From a virus, in IMG/VR virus record IMGVR_UViG_3300020370_000010, positions 1-42,337 of that record: a stretch of DNA of 42,337 nt; one strand, 5' to 3'. The notes beneath the pieces are model-generated. The model made no database searches, was not told the origin of the DNA, and was given only the letters and a program-made list of their open reading frames with translations. Position 1 is the stretch's first letter, and every line of letters starts with the position of its first letter. The position numbers were made by a program, and so were the translations under genes. This document shows positions 7,919 through 16,938 of this stretch, in pieces.

Positions 7919-7926
7919 TATTTATG
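7919..7926 (-). promoter_or_regulatory. T4-type late promoter for genes 48 and 53
   Basis: The minus strand reads CATAAATA here, one base off TATAAATA. The expected start of transcription is near 7912, giving a leader of about 25 bases to gene 48. Confidence 0.6.
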
Positions 7927-8343
7927 AGATATCGAGGTAAGTATCGTGTTTCCAATCCTAGGAAATACAAAGGTGATGCACGAAACGTGGTATATCGCTC
8001 CTCGTGGGAATATAAATTTATGGAATGGTGTGATTCTCATCCTTCTGTAGAAGAATGGGCTAGTGAAGAAATTATTATACCTTATATTTCACCTGTTGAT
8101 GGTAAACGACATAGATATTTTCCAGATTTTTACGTTAAAGTAGGAAAAAAGAAATATATTGCAGAAGTTAAACCATCTTATCAAACGAAAGAACCAAAAA
8201 CTCAAAAGCGAAACACTAAAAAATATATAAGTGAAGTTATGACTTATGCTGTAAATCAAGCAAAGTTTAAAGCAGCAGATGAGTTTTGTAAAGATCACGG
8301 TTGGGAATTTATGGTAGTCACAGAAAAGGAACTTAAAATCTAA
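7924..8343 (+). CDS. 4: Head completion protein gp4
   Basis: The 139-residue protein matches T4 gp4 (gp50/gp4 head completion). It opens with RYRGKYRVSNPRKYKGD, then YRSSWEYKFMEWCDSHPSV, RHRYFPDFYVK and YIAEVKPSYQTK, and closes with SEVMTYAVNQAKFKAADEFC. The D68 and E81-V-K83 arrangement fits the PD-(D/E)XK nuclease fold proposed for gp4, which is thought to trim DNA ends before tail joining. ATG 7924 is preferred over the TTG at 7912 because it starts the conserved region. Its last A overlaps the gene 54 ATG. Confidence 0.88.
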   Translation: MRYRGKYRVSNPRKYKGDARNVVYRSSWEYKFMEWCDSHPSVEEWASEEIIIPYISPVDGKRHRYFPDFYVKVGKKKYIAEVKPSYQTKEPKTQKRNTKKYISEVMTYAVNQAKFKAADEFCKDHGWEFMVVTEKELKI

Positions 8344-9185
8344 TGTCAATCCCAAATCCTCAAGGAGCAAGATATCCTTCATTTCAGGAGTTTATATCTA
8401 GAACAAAGGGCAAAGACAATGCTCCTAGTTTTACCAATTTATATTCGGTCAGATTTATGTCACCGAGTATGATGAGAACTTATACACCAGCAAATTTTCT
8501 AGGACCAGTTCAAACTGAAAAATTTGATATTGGTATGTCTAATGATTTGGAATGGTTACTTGATTACTATGCTGATACTGTAAATCTTCCAAGTAAGCAG
8601 ATTACTACTTCACAAACTCCTTATGTTGGATCACCATTTAAGTATGCAACAAATACAGCATATAGTCAGATTAGTATACAATTTAGAATGCCACGTTCTC
8701 AGTATTCAAGAAACTTCTTTGAGAGATGGACAACCTTGATGGCAAGCGATAGTGAGCAATATACAAGATATTATAATGATTATGTTTGTCCTAAAATGAT
8801 GATTTATAAGTGGGAAAGAGGTGGTGGAGGTTTAGCAGTTAGTGATCCTGAGTTAATTGCTTCTATAAGAGAAAGTGGAAACGCAGATATATTATTGGCA
8901 AGAAAGTATCAATTAACTGCTGCTTGGGAACTTAGGAATTTATATCCATATAATATTGGTTCGATTCAGTTGAATAACTCTAATGCTCAGACAATGACTT
9001 TGAGTGTAGGATTCTACTATGAGAGATATAGATTCTATACTGCTGATAGGTTTGATCAGGATACTATTCAATTCCTTACTGTTGGTTCTGGAATTGATAA
9101 TAGTACCGATCAATCAACTTCCAATAACCAAACAATCACCTTAGCTGCAAATAACGAAGTATTGACTGTCACTGGAAACACCTAA
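8343..9185 (+). CDS. 54: Baseplate tail tube initiator gp54
   Basis: The 280-residue protein starts tail tube polymerisation on the baseplate. Typical segments are ARYPSFQEFISRTKGKDNAP, LPSKQITTSQTPYVGSPFKY, QISIQFRMPRSQYSRNFFER and WELRNLYPYNIGSIQLN, followed by FYYERYRF. It starts inside the TAATG overlap with gene 4, and its stop codon TAA is part of the next late promoter box. Together with gp48 it forms the hub-tube junction. Confidence 0.88.
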   Translation: MSIPNPQGARYPSFQEFISRTKGKDNAPSFTNLYSVRFMSPSMMRTYTPANFLGPVQTEKFDIGMSNDLEWLLDYYADTVNLPSKQITTSQTPYVGSPFKYATNTAYSQISIQFRMPRSQYSRNFFERWTTLMASDSEQYTRYYNDYVCPKMMIYKWERGGGGLAVSDPELIASIRESGNADILLARKYQLTAAWELRNLYPYNIGSIQLNNSNAQTMTLSVGFYYERYRFYTADRFDQDTIQFLTVGSGIDNSTDQSTSNNQTITLAANNEVLTVTGNT

Positions 9186-9188
9186 ATA
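9181..9188 (+). promoter_or_regulatory. T4-type late promoter for gene 26
   Basis: The box CCTAAATA overlaps the gp54 stop and lies about 21 bases ahead of the gp26 ATG at 9210. Confidence 0.6.
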
Positions 9189-9209
9189 AATGTACTGATG
9201 TGAATATCT

Positions 9210-9917
9210 ATGGCATTACCTAAGATTAGTGTACCTAAGTACAAATTGAAACTACCTTCAGACGGTAGAACTGTGAATTTTAGACCATTTCTTGTAAAGG
9301 AGGAGAAAATCCTTCTCTTAGCTACTGAAAGTGGTGAACAAGCTACTATTGTTGAAGCAATCAAAGATATTATCAAAGATTGTACAGACATTACCGATGT
9401 AGATAAACTTGCCACATTTGACATTGAATTCGTTTTCTTACAGATTCGCACAAAATCTGTTGGTGAAAGTGTTGATGTCACTGTAACTTGTCCTGATGAT
9501 GACGAAACTACTGTATCAGTCTCAATTCCCTTAGACGAAATTAAAGTCAAGAAGACTAGAGGTCATAAAAAAGATCTTAAAATTTCTGATGAAGTTGCTA
9601 TTACGATGGGATACCCCAGTCTTGAAACATTTGTTCAAATGAATTTTGGTGATGAAGCTGGTGTTGATCAGGTTTTTGATATGGCAGCAAGTTGTGTGGA
9701 ATCAATTTCTGATGCTAATCAAGTTTATGATTGTTCTAACATTCCTCAAAAGGAACTGCTAGAATTTTTTGATCAATTGAATAGTAAGCAATTTATGATG
9801 ATTCAAGAGTTCTTTGAGAAAATGCCTAAATTGACTCATACTGTTAAGGTTACTAACCCTAATACTGGAGTTGAAAGTGATGTTGTATTGGAGGGTCTAG
9901 CGAGTTTTTTCGAATAG
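9210..9917 (+). CDS. 26: Baseplate hub chaperone gp26
   Basis: The 235-residue protein resembles T4 gp26, a hub assembly factor. It opens with MALPKISVPKYKLKLPSDGR and FRPFLVKEEKILLLATES. A middle part follows around IVEAIKDIIKDCTD and VFLQIRTKSVGE with an acidic CPDDDETTVS strand, then the C-terminal helix LLEFFDQLNSKQFMMIQEFF. The gene ends GLASFFE-stop, and the last codons form the slippery site T TTT TTC. Its layout (chaperone followed by a frame-shifted extension) resembles the lambda G and GT tail assembly chaperones. Confidence 0.85.
   Translation: MALPKISVPKYKLKLPSDGRTVNFRPFLVKEEKILLLATESGEQATIVEAIKDIIKDCTDITDVDKLATFDIEFVFLQIRTKSVGESVDVTVTCPDDDETTVSVSIPLDEIKVKKTRGHKKDLKISDEVAITMGYPSLETFVQMNFGDEAGVDQVFDMAASCVESISDANQVYDCSNIPQKELLEFFDQLNSKQFMMIQEFFEKMPKLTHTVKVTNPNTGVESDVVLEGLASFFE
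9905..9911 (+). promoter_or_regulatory. Predicted -1 programmed ribosomal frameshift site
   Basis: In the gp26 frame the codons are AGT TTT TTC GAA TAG, so the heptamer T TTT TTC fits the X XXY YYZ rule exactly. A -1 slip bypasses the TAG at 9915 and enters the gp51-like frame without a break. No strong stimulatory stem is seen within 10 bases; a short AAGGAA/TTCCTT hairpin lies at 9951-9966. Confidence 0.65.
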
Positions 9918-10105
9918 CTCTTCTTCACACCAATCTACAGGCTTATTATGAAGGAAACTTTTCCTTAATGCATCATCATAAATGGAGTATCGCTCATATC
10001 GATAATCTGATGCCTTGGGAAAAGGAGATCTACGTGAATTTGTTAGTTAATTTCCTTAAAGAAGAGGAACGTAGAATGAAGGAGCAACAAGCATCTGGTG
10101 GCTAA
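9911..10105 (+). CDS. 51: gp51-like hub chaperone domain, probably made as a gp26-gp51 frameshift fusion
   Basis: This is the -1 frame after gp26. It encodes 64 residues, including LLHTNLQAYYEGNFSLMHHH, then KWSIAHIDNLMPWEKEIYV and a charged helical end. The frame opens at 9881 after a TGA and contains no ATG, GTG or TTG before the conserved part; the first ATG (9968) would remove the segment HTNLQAYYEGNF. The likely product is therefore gp26 residues 1-234 fused to these 64 residues (298 in total). HHHKWS and PWE are typical of gp51/T-type chaperone tails. The stop overlaps the GTG of the next gene. Confidence 0.7.
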   Translation, partial: RIALLHTNLQAYYEGNFSLMHHHKWSIAHIDNLMPWEKEIYVNLLVNFLKEEERRMKEQQASGG

Positions 10106-12896
10106 ATTACAAACCTATAAATTTGTAAATCCTGGAGTTTCAAATACGAAATCTCCAACAGTTGCTGCTGCAAGAAAACAAACCTTAGCATTGAATAGAC
10201 TAGGGAGTACAATTTCTGGAATAGGAACGGTTGTTAGTGATATAGAGAAAATTTCAATTGCTCAAATTAAGAATGATAGGTTAAGAGCAAAAGCAGAACG
10301 TCGCAGAGAAAGAAGAGAATTAGATCAGGCGGCAGAAGAAGCAATAGAAAATAAGAAGGCAGCAAAACGAAAACCCAAATTAACCAAAAGATCCTTAAAG
10401 ATTGCTAAGGGTAGTCTTAGTTGGGTAGAAAAATTTTTAGCACCGATTGGAAAATTTCTTGGTGGACTATTTAAATTTGCTATTACAAAGGAAATACTTG
10501 AATGGGTATCAGATCCTGCTAATATTGAGAAATTAACAGTTTTTCTAGAGAAGACGCACTTTGTCTTTAAAAAACTATTTGGTTGGGCAGCAGGATTTAC
10601 TAACAATATTCTAGACGGATTTTCTTCTTTAACGGATCCTAATGGGACATTTGCAGAGAGATTAGGTGGTATTGGAAATATAATGAAGGGTTTGATCGGG
10701 TTAAAGTACCTGATGAACCCATTTAGTCTTATAACAGATATTTTAGGATTAGTCGATTTACTTGGTGGTGGAGATTTAGGGAAACCGAAGAAACCTAAGA
10801 ATTATAATAATAGACCATCAGCCAAAAATCCATCTGGTGCTGATCCTAATATAGATGGACCTAGGGGTAGAGTTAGAGTAAAAACTATTGCTGATCAGTT
10901 TGGTGAAGCAGCAGCAAAACAATATAAGAAGATTCTTGCAGAATACGGTGATGATGCTGCTAGAGCATATGCCAATGCATTAAACAATGCTGGTGGTGAT
11001 GCCGCAAAAGCATTAAAGGCATGGAGAAGACTTAATTTAAAACCAGTAGTATACAAACCAACAAGATTACAGAAAGCTGGGGATTTCTTTACAGGTCTTT
11101 TTGATTCTGGTGTTCAAAAAACCAAGGATTTTGCTGGTACTGTTAACAAAACTCTAAGAAATTTACCTGCTTGGGCAGGAGATCAATATAAAAATTTATC
11201 AAAACATGCTCAAAAAGGTTGGGATAATGTTGTTAAAGCAAGTAATGCAATTTCAGATTGGGGTACAAGAACTTATGCTAAGGCAGGAGATAAATTTAAT
11301 GATGGAATGAAGGGTCTTAAATCTGGTGCTAGAAAATATCTTCAAGAAAAAGTATTAAAACCTCTTGAACCAATTATTAAACCAATTGGTAATAAAGCCA
11401 AAGCAATTGGTCAGGGATTGATGGATGGTTTGATGAAGATTCCTGGCATGGATAAGGCAGCGGATGTTCTTAGAAAGAAAGGTATTGCTGGTTTTGAGGG
11501 TATTGCAAAGGCGGGTAGTAAATTAGGAAAAAGAGCAGCAGCAATTCTTCCTGTTGTTGGTGGTCTTGTAAACCTTTTCTTTGCATATCAACGTTTTTCA
11601 CAAGGTGATTCTATCGGTGGATTGATTGAAGGTACTTCTGGTATTTTGGATGTATTTGGTCTTGCTACTGCTGGTGCTACTAGTGTTATATCCATGCTTA
11701 TGGATGGATACATGTTCGTTCGTGACTTTGTTCCTCAATTACAACAAGGTGAAGAAGCAGTAGTCGATGCTATGGGATTAAGGGGATTTAAAGATAGTAT
11801 TGATAAGGTTTTATCTAAGTTACCTGGTCTTGGTACGATTGTTAATACACTTATGAGTCCATTTAAGAGTGATGAAGAAAAGGAAGAAGAAAAGGAGAGT
11901 AAGAAGGGTAAAAAGGCATGGTGGGATTTTGCAGGAGTGTTTACTGGTAAAGATAAAACAGAACCTTTACCAAAAGATAAACAAACTGACGAAATTAAGA
12001 AAAATCAATGGTGGGATTTTCTTGACTTATTTCCAAACAGAAAGAAAAAACCTCAAGAGATGTTCCTTGGTGGTCTATGGAAGGGTATTAAGAAAACCGT
12101 TAGTAAGGTAATTAGTAATCCTATAGTTCAAATTGGAGCATCCTTTATTCCTGGTGCTGCCCCAATCATGGCGGGACTTAACATGGTTGCTAGTGGTAAT
12201 CCTTTAGGTGCGTTGAGTATGATTCCTGGTGTGGGAGGAGTAGTAGGTCAAGTCCAGAACTTTATGGCTAGTCCTTGGGGTCAGGTAGCAGGTAATCTTA
12301 TGAGTGGTAATTATGCTGCTGCTATCACTGGTGGTATAAGTCAATTCAATCCAAAGTGGGGTAGTATTGCTGGTGATGTTATGAGTGGCAACTATATGGG
12401 TGCTTTAAATACATTCAATCCTAAGTGGGGTGGTATTGCTCAAAATATTATGGATGGTAATTATGGAGGTGCTTTAAGTGCTTTCAATCCTGAAATGGGT
12501 GCGATGGTTACGAAGGGAATGGCAATGATAGACTCATTTAGGCAAGATCCTATGGGTTTAATTACTAATATTGCAGAACAACAGGGTATGGGAGGAGTCC
12601 TTAAGGCAGTTACTGGTCTGTTTGGTGGTGGAGATAAGATTACTGCTCTAACACAAATTGCATCAGAGATGGGTATCGATCCTAAAGTTCTTGGTGCAGT
12701 AAAGTCGGTACATCAGCAAGCACTAAGTGAAGGTGGTATTTCTGCTGAATATGCTATGGAACAAGCTATGGAATTTATTCCTATTCCCACGATCATTGAG
12801 AAGATTGTTCCTATCCCTCAAGGAGTAGCAATAAATACTGGTGGTAACCAAATAGTAATAACTGCACCTAATTCATTACTTGAGCGAATGAAATAA
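10098..12896 (+). CDS. Tape-measure-like tail protein (large paralogue 1)
   Basis: This 932-residue protein starts at GTG 10098, overlapping the gp51-like stop. An Arg/Glu/Lys-rich coiled coil (about residues 55-95) is followed by hydrophobic helical stretches, long Ala/Lys/Gly-rich helices, and a C-terminal set of short repeats around FNPKWG. This composition, and the position between the hub chaperones and gp27, fit a tape measure or hub length protein (the role of T4 gp29). Residues about 105-215 (WVEKFLAPIGKFLGGLFKF onward) are similar to residues 100-210 of the next gene, so the two are paralogues. No enzyme motif is seen. Confidence 0.7.
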   Translation: MAKLQTYKFVNPGVSNTKSPTVAAARKQTLALNRLGSTISGIGTVVSDIEKISIAQIKNDRLRAKAERRRERRELDQAAEEAIENKKAAKRKPKLTKRSLKIAKGSLSWVEKFLAPIGKFLGGLFKFAITKEILEWVSDPANIEKLTVFLEKTHFVFKKLFGWAAGFTNNILDGFSSLTDPNGTFAERLGGIGNIMKGLIGLKYLMNPFSLITDILGLVDLLGGGDLGKPKKPKNYNNRPSAKNPSGADPNIDGPRGRVRVKTIADQFGEAAAKQYKKILAEYGDDAARAYANALNNAGGDAAKALKAWRRLNLKPVVYKPTRLQKAGDFFTGLFDSGVQKTKDFAGTVNKTLRNLPAWAGDQYKNLSKHAQKGWDNVVKASNAISDWGTRTYAKAGDKFNDGMKGLKSGARKYLQEKVLKPLEPIIKPIGNKAKAIGQGLMDGLMKIPGMDKAADVLRKKGIAGFEGIAKAGSKLGKRAAAILPVVGGLVNLFFAYQRFSQGDSIGGLIEGTSGILDVFGLATAGATSVISMLMDGYMFVRDFVPQLQQGEEAVVDAMGLRGFKDSIDKVLSKLPGLGTIVNTLMSPFKSDEEKEEEKESKKGKKAWWDFAGVFTGKDKTEPLPKDKQTDEIKKNQWWDFLDLFPNRKKKPQEMFLGGLWKGIKKTVSKVISNPIVQIGASFIPGAAPIMAGLNMVASGNPLGALSMIPGVGGVVGQVQNFMASPWGQVAGNLMSGNYAAAITGGISQFNPKWGSIAGDVMSGNYMGALNTFNPKWGGIAQNIMDGNYGGALSAFNPEMGAMVTKGMAMIDSFRQDPMGLITNIAEQQGMGGVLKAVTGLFGGGDKITALTQIASEMGIDPKVLGAVKSVHQQALSEGGISAEYAMEQAMEFIPIPTIIEKIVPIPQGVAINTGGNQIVITAPNSLLERMK
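12299..12512 (+). repeat. Coding tandem repeats in tape-measure-like protein
   Basis: The encoded unit, about 22-26 residues long, occurs three times: MSGNYAAAI...FNPKWG, MSGNYMGALNTFNPKWG and MDGNYGGALSAFNPEMG. The DNA copies differ at many synonymous sites, so the repeat is kept at the protein level. Confidence 0.75.
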
Positions 12897-15511
12897 TGGC
12901 AACTATACGAAAAAATTCAAAAATTAATTTCTACAAGTTTGTACAGGTACAGGTACCTAATGTTAGTGCAAAAACGAAAATGGAGTTGAAACCCATTATT
13001 TCGAATACTGTCGCTATCAATAATTTGGGTGCAACTGTAAATTCTATTGCAGTAATCGTTAACGATTTTAAAAAGATTCAACTTGAAAAGTTAGTACTTT
13101 CAAGGAAATCTCTAAAGGATTTTGAAGCAAACTATACAAAAACACAAAAAAAGAAATCTTTTGCTGGATTTAGTCCTGCTGCTTTAGTAAAAAAACCTAG
13201 TTGGTTAGAAGGTCTGTTCAAGATGTTGAGTGGACTGATTAAAGCAGCGATTGTTATTCCTGCTCTGAAATGGTTGAGTGATCCCAAGAACAGGGATAAA
13301 GTAGCAAGGATGATCGAAGCCCTTTCTAAGTTGGCAACGTTCATCTTTAAAGTTGCGGAATTTGGTGTTGTTAATACTATTGAAGGGTTATATACGTTAC
13401 TATCAGATCAATCTAGTCCTTGGGAGAAGATAGGAGGACTTGTACGAGGATTAACTGGACTTGGAACTTTATTATTGGGTATGCGTTGGTTAAGTAATCC
13501 AACTAGAATTATTACAGATTTTGGTAATGTACTAATTTTCCTTCATAATAATCTAATTAGAGGTAGAAGGGGATTACTAGGTAGAGCTGGAGCACTTGGA
13601 TTACTAGCAGGTGTTGCTTATGGAGGATATAAACTTTATACTCACCTAAATGAAGATGGGTCTGGTGGAAAACCTGATCCAAATGATAAAGAAGGAAAGT
13701 CTCAGGGTGGTAAAGTCAAGATCTTACCTTCATTTGCACAAGGAGGATGGATTAGTGGACCACAATCAGGATATGGAGTTTCATTGGATGGAGGGAGATC
13801 CACTTCGTTCATCGGACACGGCACTGAGTACGTTGCTAGAAAGGCAGATGGGGGAGCTTTCGTCGTTCCTTTTAATACTCCTGCAACAAAAACACAACCA
13901 AACCTAACCCAAAAGAGACTAGGTGAAGCTAAGAGTCAGGGATTTAGTTTACCTGGTTTTGATAGAGGAGGAACCCTACCAAAACTTAAGAAACTTTCGC
14001 CAAAAAGTGCATTTGATCATATATTTGGATTAGCAAAAGATGCAGGAGGAGCAAAGTATCCTGAACTTGTTGCTGCTTCAGCAATGAACGAAACAGGATA
14101 TTTGAATCCTAGGAAGAAGAAAAGTGTTTATGTTGGTACAAATAGAACTAATGCTTTTGGTCAAATAGGTGACAGAGGATTTGGTACTATTGATAGAAAG
14201 GGTCATAATGAAGGTTGGTCAAAATATAACAATTTATTCAGTGCAGTAAAAGATAATATTAGTCTTTGGCATGATACAGGTAAACATTCTAATAATTTTA
14301 ATGCTTTTGGTAATGTTTTAGATGGTATTGCCTCAATTGCTCCATCATTTTCTCCTGATGCAGATCCTGAAAAGATTAAAAAAGGATTTTTCAATGACAA
14401 GTGGAGTAAAGGAATGGTTAGAGCATTAAAAGTTGGTGGGTTTGATATTAATAATTTGAAAGATCAAAGTTTTGAATCTTCTAATAGTGGTTCGGGACAA
14501 AGAAAGAGTGGTAACATCTTCTCAAACTTTATGGGTGGTGTTAAGAGTTTCTTTGGATTTGGTGCTCAAACAGATAAGAGTAATAAGAAGACAAAAACAC
14601 AAAATAAAGTAAAGGCAATCAAACCTGCATCACACCCTGATACAGGTTCTGGATTTACTGTTGCAGGAACAAGGGATCAAAGTGGTAGACCTCTAGTATT
14701 TTCACAACCAGCAGCACAAATGTTTGCTGCAGCAATGAGAGATTCTGGAATCGATCTAGGATCATATGTTGCAAGTTCTGGTAGAAGTAAATCTAAAAAC
14801 GATGAAATTGGTGGAGATCCTAATTCACATCATCTATATGGTGAAGCACTTGATATTAATGGTAAAGGATATCAATGGTTGAAAGCAAATGGTAAACGTT
14901 TTGGTTGGCAATATGTTTACAATCATAATCCTGACAGTGCTCACTTTAAGTATGTTGGTGCTAAATCAGGTACTACACCGATTTTATCAGAAGCTGGTAA
15001 GGAATATGCTGGTGGTAATAGTCTTGAAGGACATATAGGTGAAGGTTCTCGTGAAGGTTCTCATGGAGATGGTGCTAAAAAGAAACAGGAAGAATTATCT
15101 CCAAAAGTGAAAAAAATGGCAGAGATGTTTGGAAAATCATCAAGTTCTGCAGGAATGAGAATTGGTGGTGGTAGAGGTGCTAGTGGTTCTGCTCCTGCAA
15201 GTCAATTCCAACAAACAAGGCAACAGAAAAAACTAGAGCAACAAACAAAAAGTAGAAATGATGCACGTCGTCAAGTAACTGAAAGAAGTCAAGAAATGAT
15301 TAAAGAAGTCATGGCAGCAGTTGCTCAACAAAATGGGGTAAATAGTCAAGCAATCCAAGCAGCACAACAAGCATTGGCACAAGTTGCTAGTGCTAGTTCT
15401 GGTGGTGGACAACCACAGATGATTTCTTCTGGTGGAGGTGGTTCAAACTCAGGATCGATTGCATCCATTTTACAATCCACTCTTAATCCTTTGAGAGGTT
15501 TACTTAGATGA
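12896..15511 (+). CDS. Tape-measure-like tail protein with M15 peptidase-like and lysozyme-like domains (paralogue 2)
   Basis: The protein has 871 residues. Residues 100-210 resemble the preceding protein. Residues 271-325 hold the Gly-rich GGWISGPQSGYGVSLDGG block common near the ends of tape measures. Residues 365-510 look like a glycoside hydrolase or glucosaminidase-type domain (AASAMNETGYLNP, candidate catalytic E399). Residues 590-690 are VanY/M15-like, with S644-x-H646-x-x-G649-x-A651-x-D653 and a second zinc His in SAHFKYVG (H683). The end is Gln-rich and coiled. It probably cuts peptidoglycan cross-links and glycan during DNA entry. It starts on the last A of the previous gene. Confidence 0.72.
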   Translation: MATIRKNSKINFYKFVQVQVPNVSAKTKMELKPIISNTVAINNLGATVNSIAVIVNDFKKIQLEKLVLSRKSLKDFEANYTKTQKKKSFAGFSPAALVKKPSWLEGLFKMLSGLIKAAIVIPALKWLSDPKNRDKVARMIEALSKLATFIFKVAEFGVVNTIEGLYTLLSDQSSPWEKIGGLVRGLTGLGTLLLGMRWLSNPTRIITDFGNVLIFLHNNLIRGRRGLLGRAGALGLLAGVAYGGYKLYTHLNEDGSGGKPDPNDKEGKSQGGKVKILPSFAQGGWISGPQSGYGVSLDGGRSTSFIGHGTEYVARKADGGAFVVPFNTPATKTQPNLTQKRLGEAKSQGFSLPGFDRGGTLPKLKKLSPKSAFDHIFGLAKDAGGAKYPELVAASAMNETGYLNPRKKKSVYVGTNRTNAFGQIGDRGFGTIDRKGHNEGWSKYNNLFSAVKDNISLWHDTGKHSNNFNAFGNVLDGIASIAPSFSPDADPEKIKKGFFNDKWSKGMVRALKVGGFDINNLKDQSFESSNSGSGQRKSGNIFSNFMGGVKSFFGFGAQTDKSNKKTKTQNKVKAIKPASHPDTGSGFTVAGTRDQSGRPLVFSQPAAQMFAAAMRDSGIDLGSYVASSGRSKSKNDEIGGDPNSHHLYGEALDINGKGYQWLKANGKRFGWQYVYNHNPDSAHFKYVGAKSGTTPILSEAGKEYAGGNSLEGHIGEGSREGSHGDGAKKKQEELSPKVKKMAEMFGKSSSSAGMRIGGGRGASGSAPASQFQQTRQQKKLEQQTKSRNDARRQVTERSQEMIKEVMAAVAQQNGVNSQAIQAAQQALAQVASASSGGGQPQMISSGGGGSNSGSIASILQSTLNPLRGLLR

Positions 15512-16896
15512 GCACACAAAGCGGAAGTATTAGAAGAAGTGAATCAGGTGATGTTGAGGTAAAAGTTAATGTCTTTAGAAATGGTCAGAAACTTCAAAGT
15601 TCTGATGGTGCTGATGATATATACGATTTTATTACAGGTATTGAAATCTATGAAAGTATTACTTCATCAACTGTAGAGGCAAAACTTCTTTTTAATGATG
15701 GTTCAGGATTCATAGGTGCTATGACTGGATCTGAACAGTTTAGAATTATAATTAGAGGAACAATTCTTGATAGAGTTTATTATGTTCGGGCATATGATAT
15801 TGAGGCAAGATCAAGACTAAACACTACAGATTCATTTATAGTTAATTGTGCTAGTGATGAATTTTTCCAGAATGAGATCACTAACGTATTTGGAAATAGT
15901 CAGGTTGTATTTAATTCTACATCATCTTCTGAAATTGTAGAACAAATTTTAAAAACAGATAATAGGTATATAAACACTAAAAAGAAGATTTATATTGAAG
16001 AATCTACAAATAAACAGCAGTTTATAGCAACAAATTGGAGACCATATGATTGTATCTATTGGCTTTCACAAAGGTCAGTGCGAAAAGCAAGAAAGGGTGG
16101 TACTCTTCAAAATGGATTTGTTTTCTATGAAAATGGTTTAGGTTTTAATTTTAAGTCTATTGATAAAATTATTGATGATGTAAACAATCAAACTGAATCA
16201 GATACTAATTTTACTTCAGGTGATAGTAAGTTGTACACCTATGTGTATTCAACAAAATCATCTGGTTCGGAAGAAAGTGATCAATTTAAAATTGAAACTA
16301 TAGTATTTCCAGAAGAGAGAGATTTCTTAACTGGATTGCGTAACGGTGCTTGGGCAGGATTTAGTATAGGGTTTGATCCTGTTACTGTAACACAATCTAA
16401 GATGGGATTGAGTACAGATATGTCAGTGGATGCTTACCGTTATGGTATTAATGTTATGTGGCCAAAGATGTCACATTTAAATGAAAGTGGATCGGTCAAT
16501 CCATTATCACAATTAGATACTTCAATTAAAAGTATTGTTGACTATCCAAGACGCACAAGATATACTATTCTATCAAATCAAATTTTTGATCCAAAATTTC
16601 AAAATAATCCTCAAAAAAATTATGAGGAATTGGTAGAACTTCAGGCATATCAATGGATGAGGTTTGAATCTTTAAAGAATATTAAGTTAATGATTAAATT
16701 TCCTGGTAATCTTGATCTGTATGCAGGAAATGGAATTAATATAATTATACCTGCAACATATAAAAGGAATCAAACCACAGATGTGGATAGGAAATATAGT
16801 GGAAAATATGTCATTGGTGGGTTGACACATAAGATTGTTGGCACTACAATGTCTACCGAAGCATTATTATTGAAAGATTCGATACCAAGAAACTAG
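15508..16896 (+). CDS. 27: Baseplate central hub subunit gp27
   Basis: The 462-residue protein forms the trimeric collar of the hub on which the spike sits. Segments typical of gp27 in cyanophages are the early GIEIYESITSSTVEAKLLFN, then QFIATNWRPYDCIYWLSQRS, FVFYENGLGFNFKSIDKI and the C-terminal GKYVIGGLTHKIVGTTMSTE. It overlaps the upstream gene by four bases (ATGA). A late promoter for the metabolic cassette follows it. Confidence 0.85.
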   Translation: MSTQSGSIRRSESGDVEVKVNVFRNGQKLQSSDGADDIYDFITGIEIYESITSSTVEAKLLFNDGSGFIGAMTGSEQFRIIIRGTILDRVYYVRAYDIEARSRLNTTDSFIVNCASDEFFQNEITNVFGNSQVVFNSTSSSEIVEQILKTDNRYINTKKKIYIEESTNKQQFIATNWRPYDCIYWLSQRSVRKARKGGTLQNGFVFYENGLGFNFKSIDKIIDDVNNQTESDTNFTSGDSKLYTYVYSTKSSGSEESDQFKIETIVFPEERDFLTGLRNGAWAGFSIGFDPVTVTQSKMGLSTDMSVDAYRYGINVMWPKMSHLNESGSVNPLSQLDTSIKSIVDYPRRTRYTILSNQIFDPKFQNNPQKNYEELVELQAYQWMRFESLKNIKLMIKFPGNLDLYAGNGINIIIPATYKRNQTTDVDRKYSGKYVIGGLTHKIVGTTMSTEALLLKDSIPRN

Positions 16897-16906
16897 TATT
16901 AATGCT

Positions 16907-16914
16907 CATAAATA
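16907..16914 (+). promoter_or_regulatory. T4-type late promoter for the CP12 cassette
   Basis: The box CATAAATA lies 25 bases ahead of the CP12 ATG at 16939. It suggests that CP12, CpeT-like and PcyA are read late, or also late, in infection. Confidence 0.6.
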
Positions 16915-16938
16915 CTAATGTATCAACGAGGTACAACA

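Noticed and set aside
9951-9966. AAGGAA/TTCCTT hairpin as frameshift stimulator
   Set aside because: It lies about 40 bases behind the slippery site; known stimulators sit within about 10 bases. It is also too short to be convincing.
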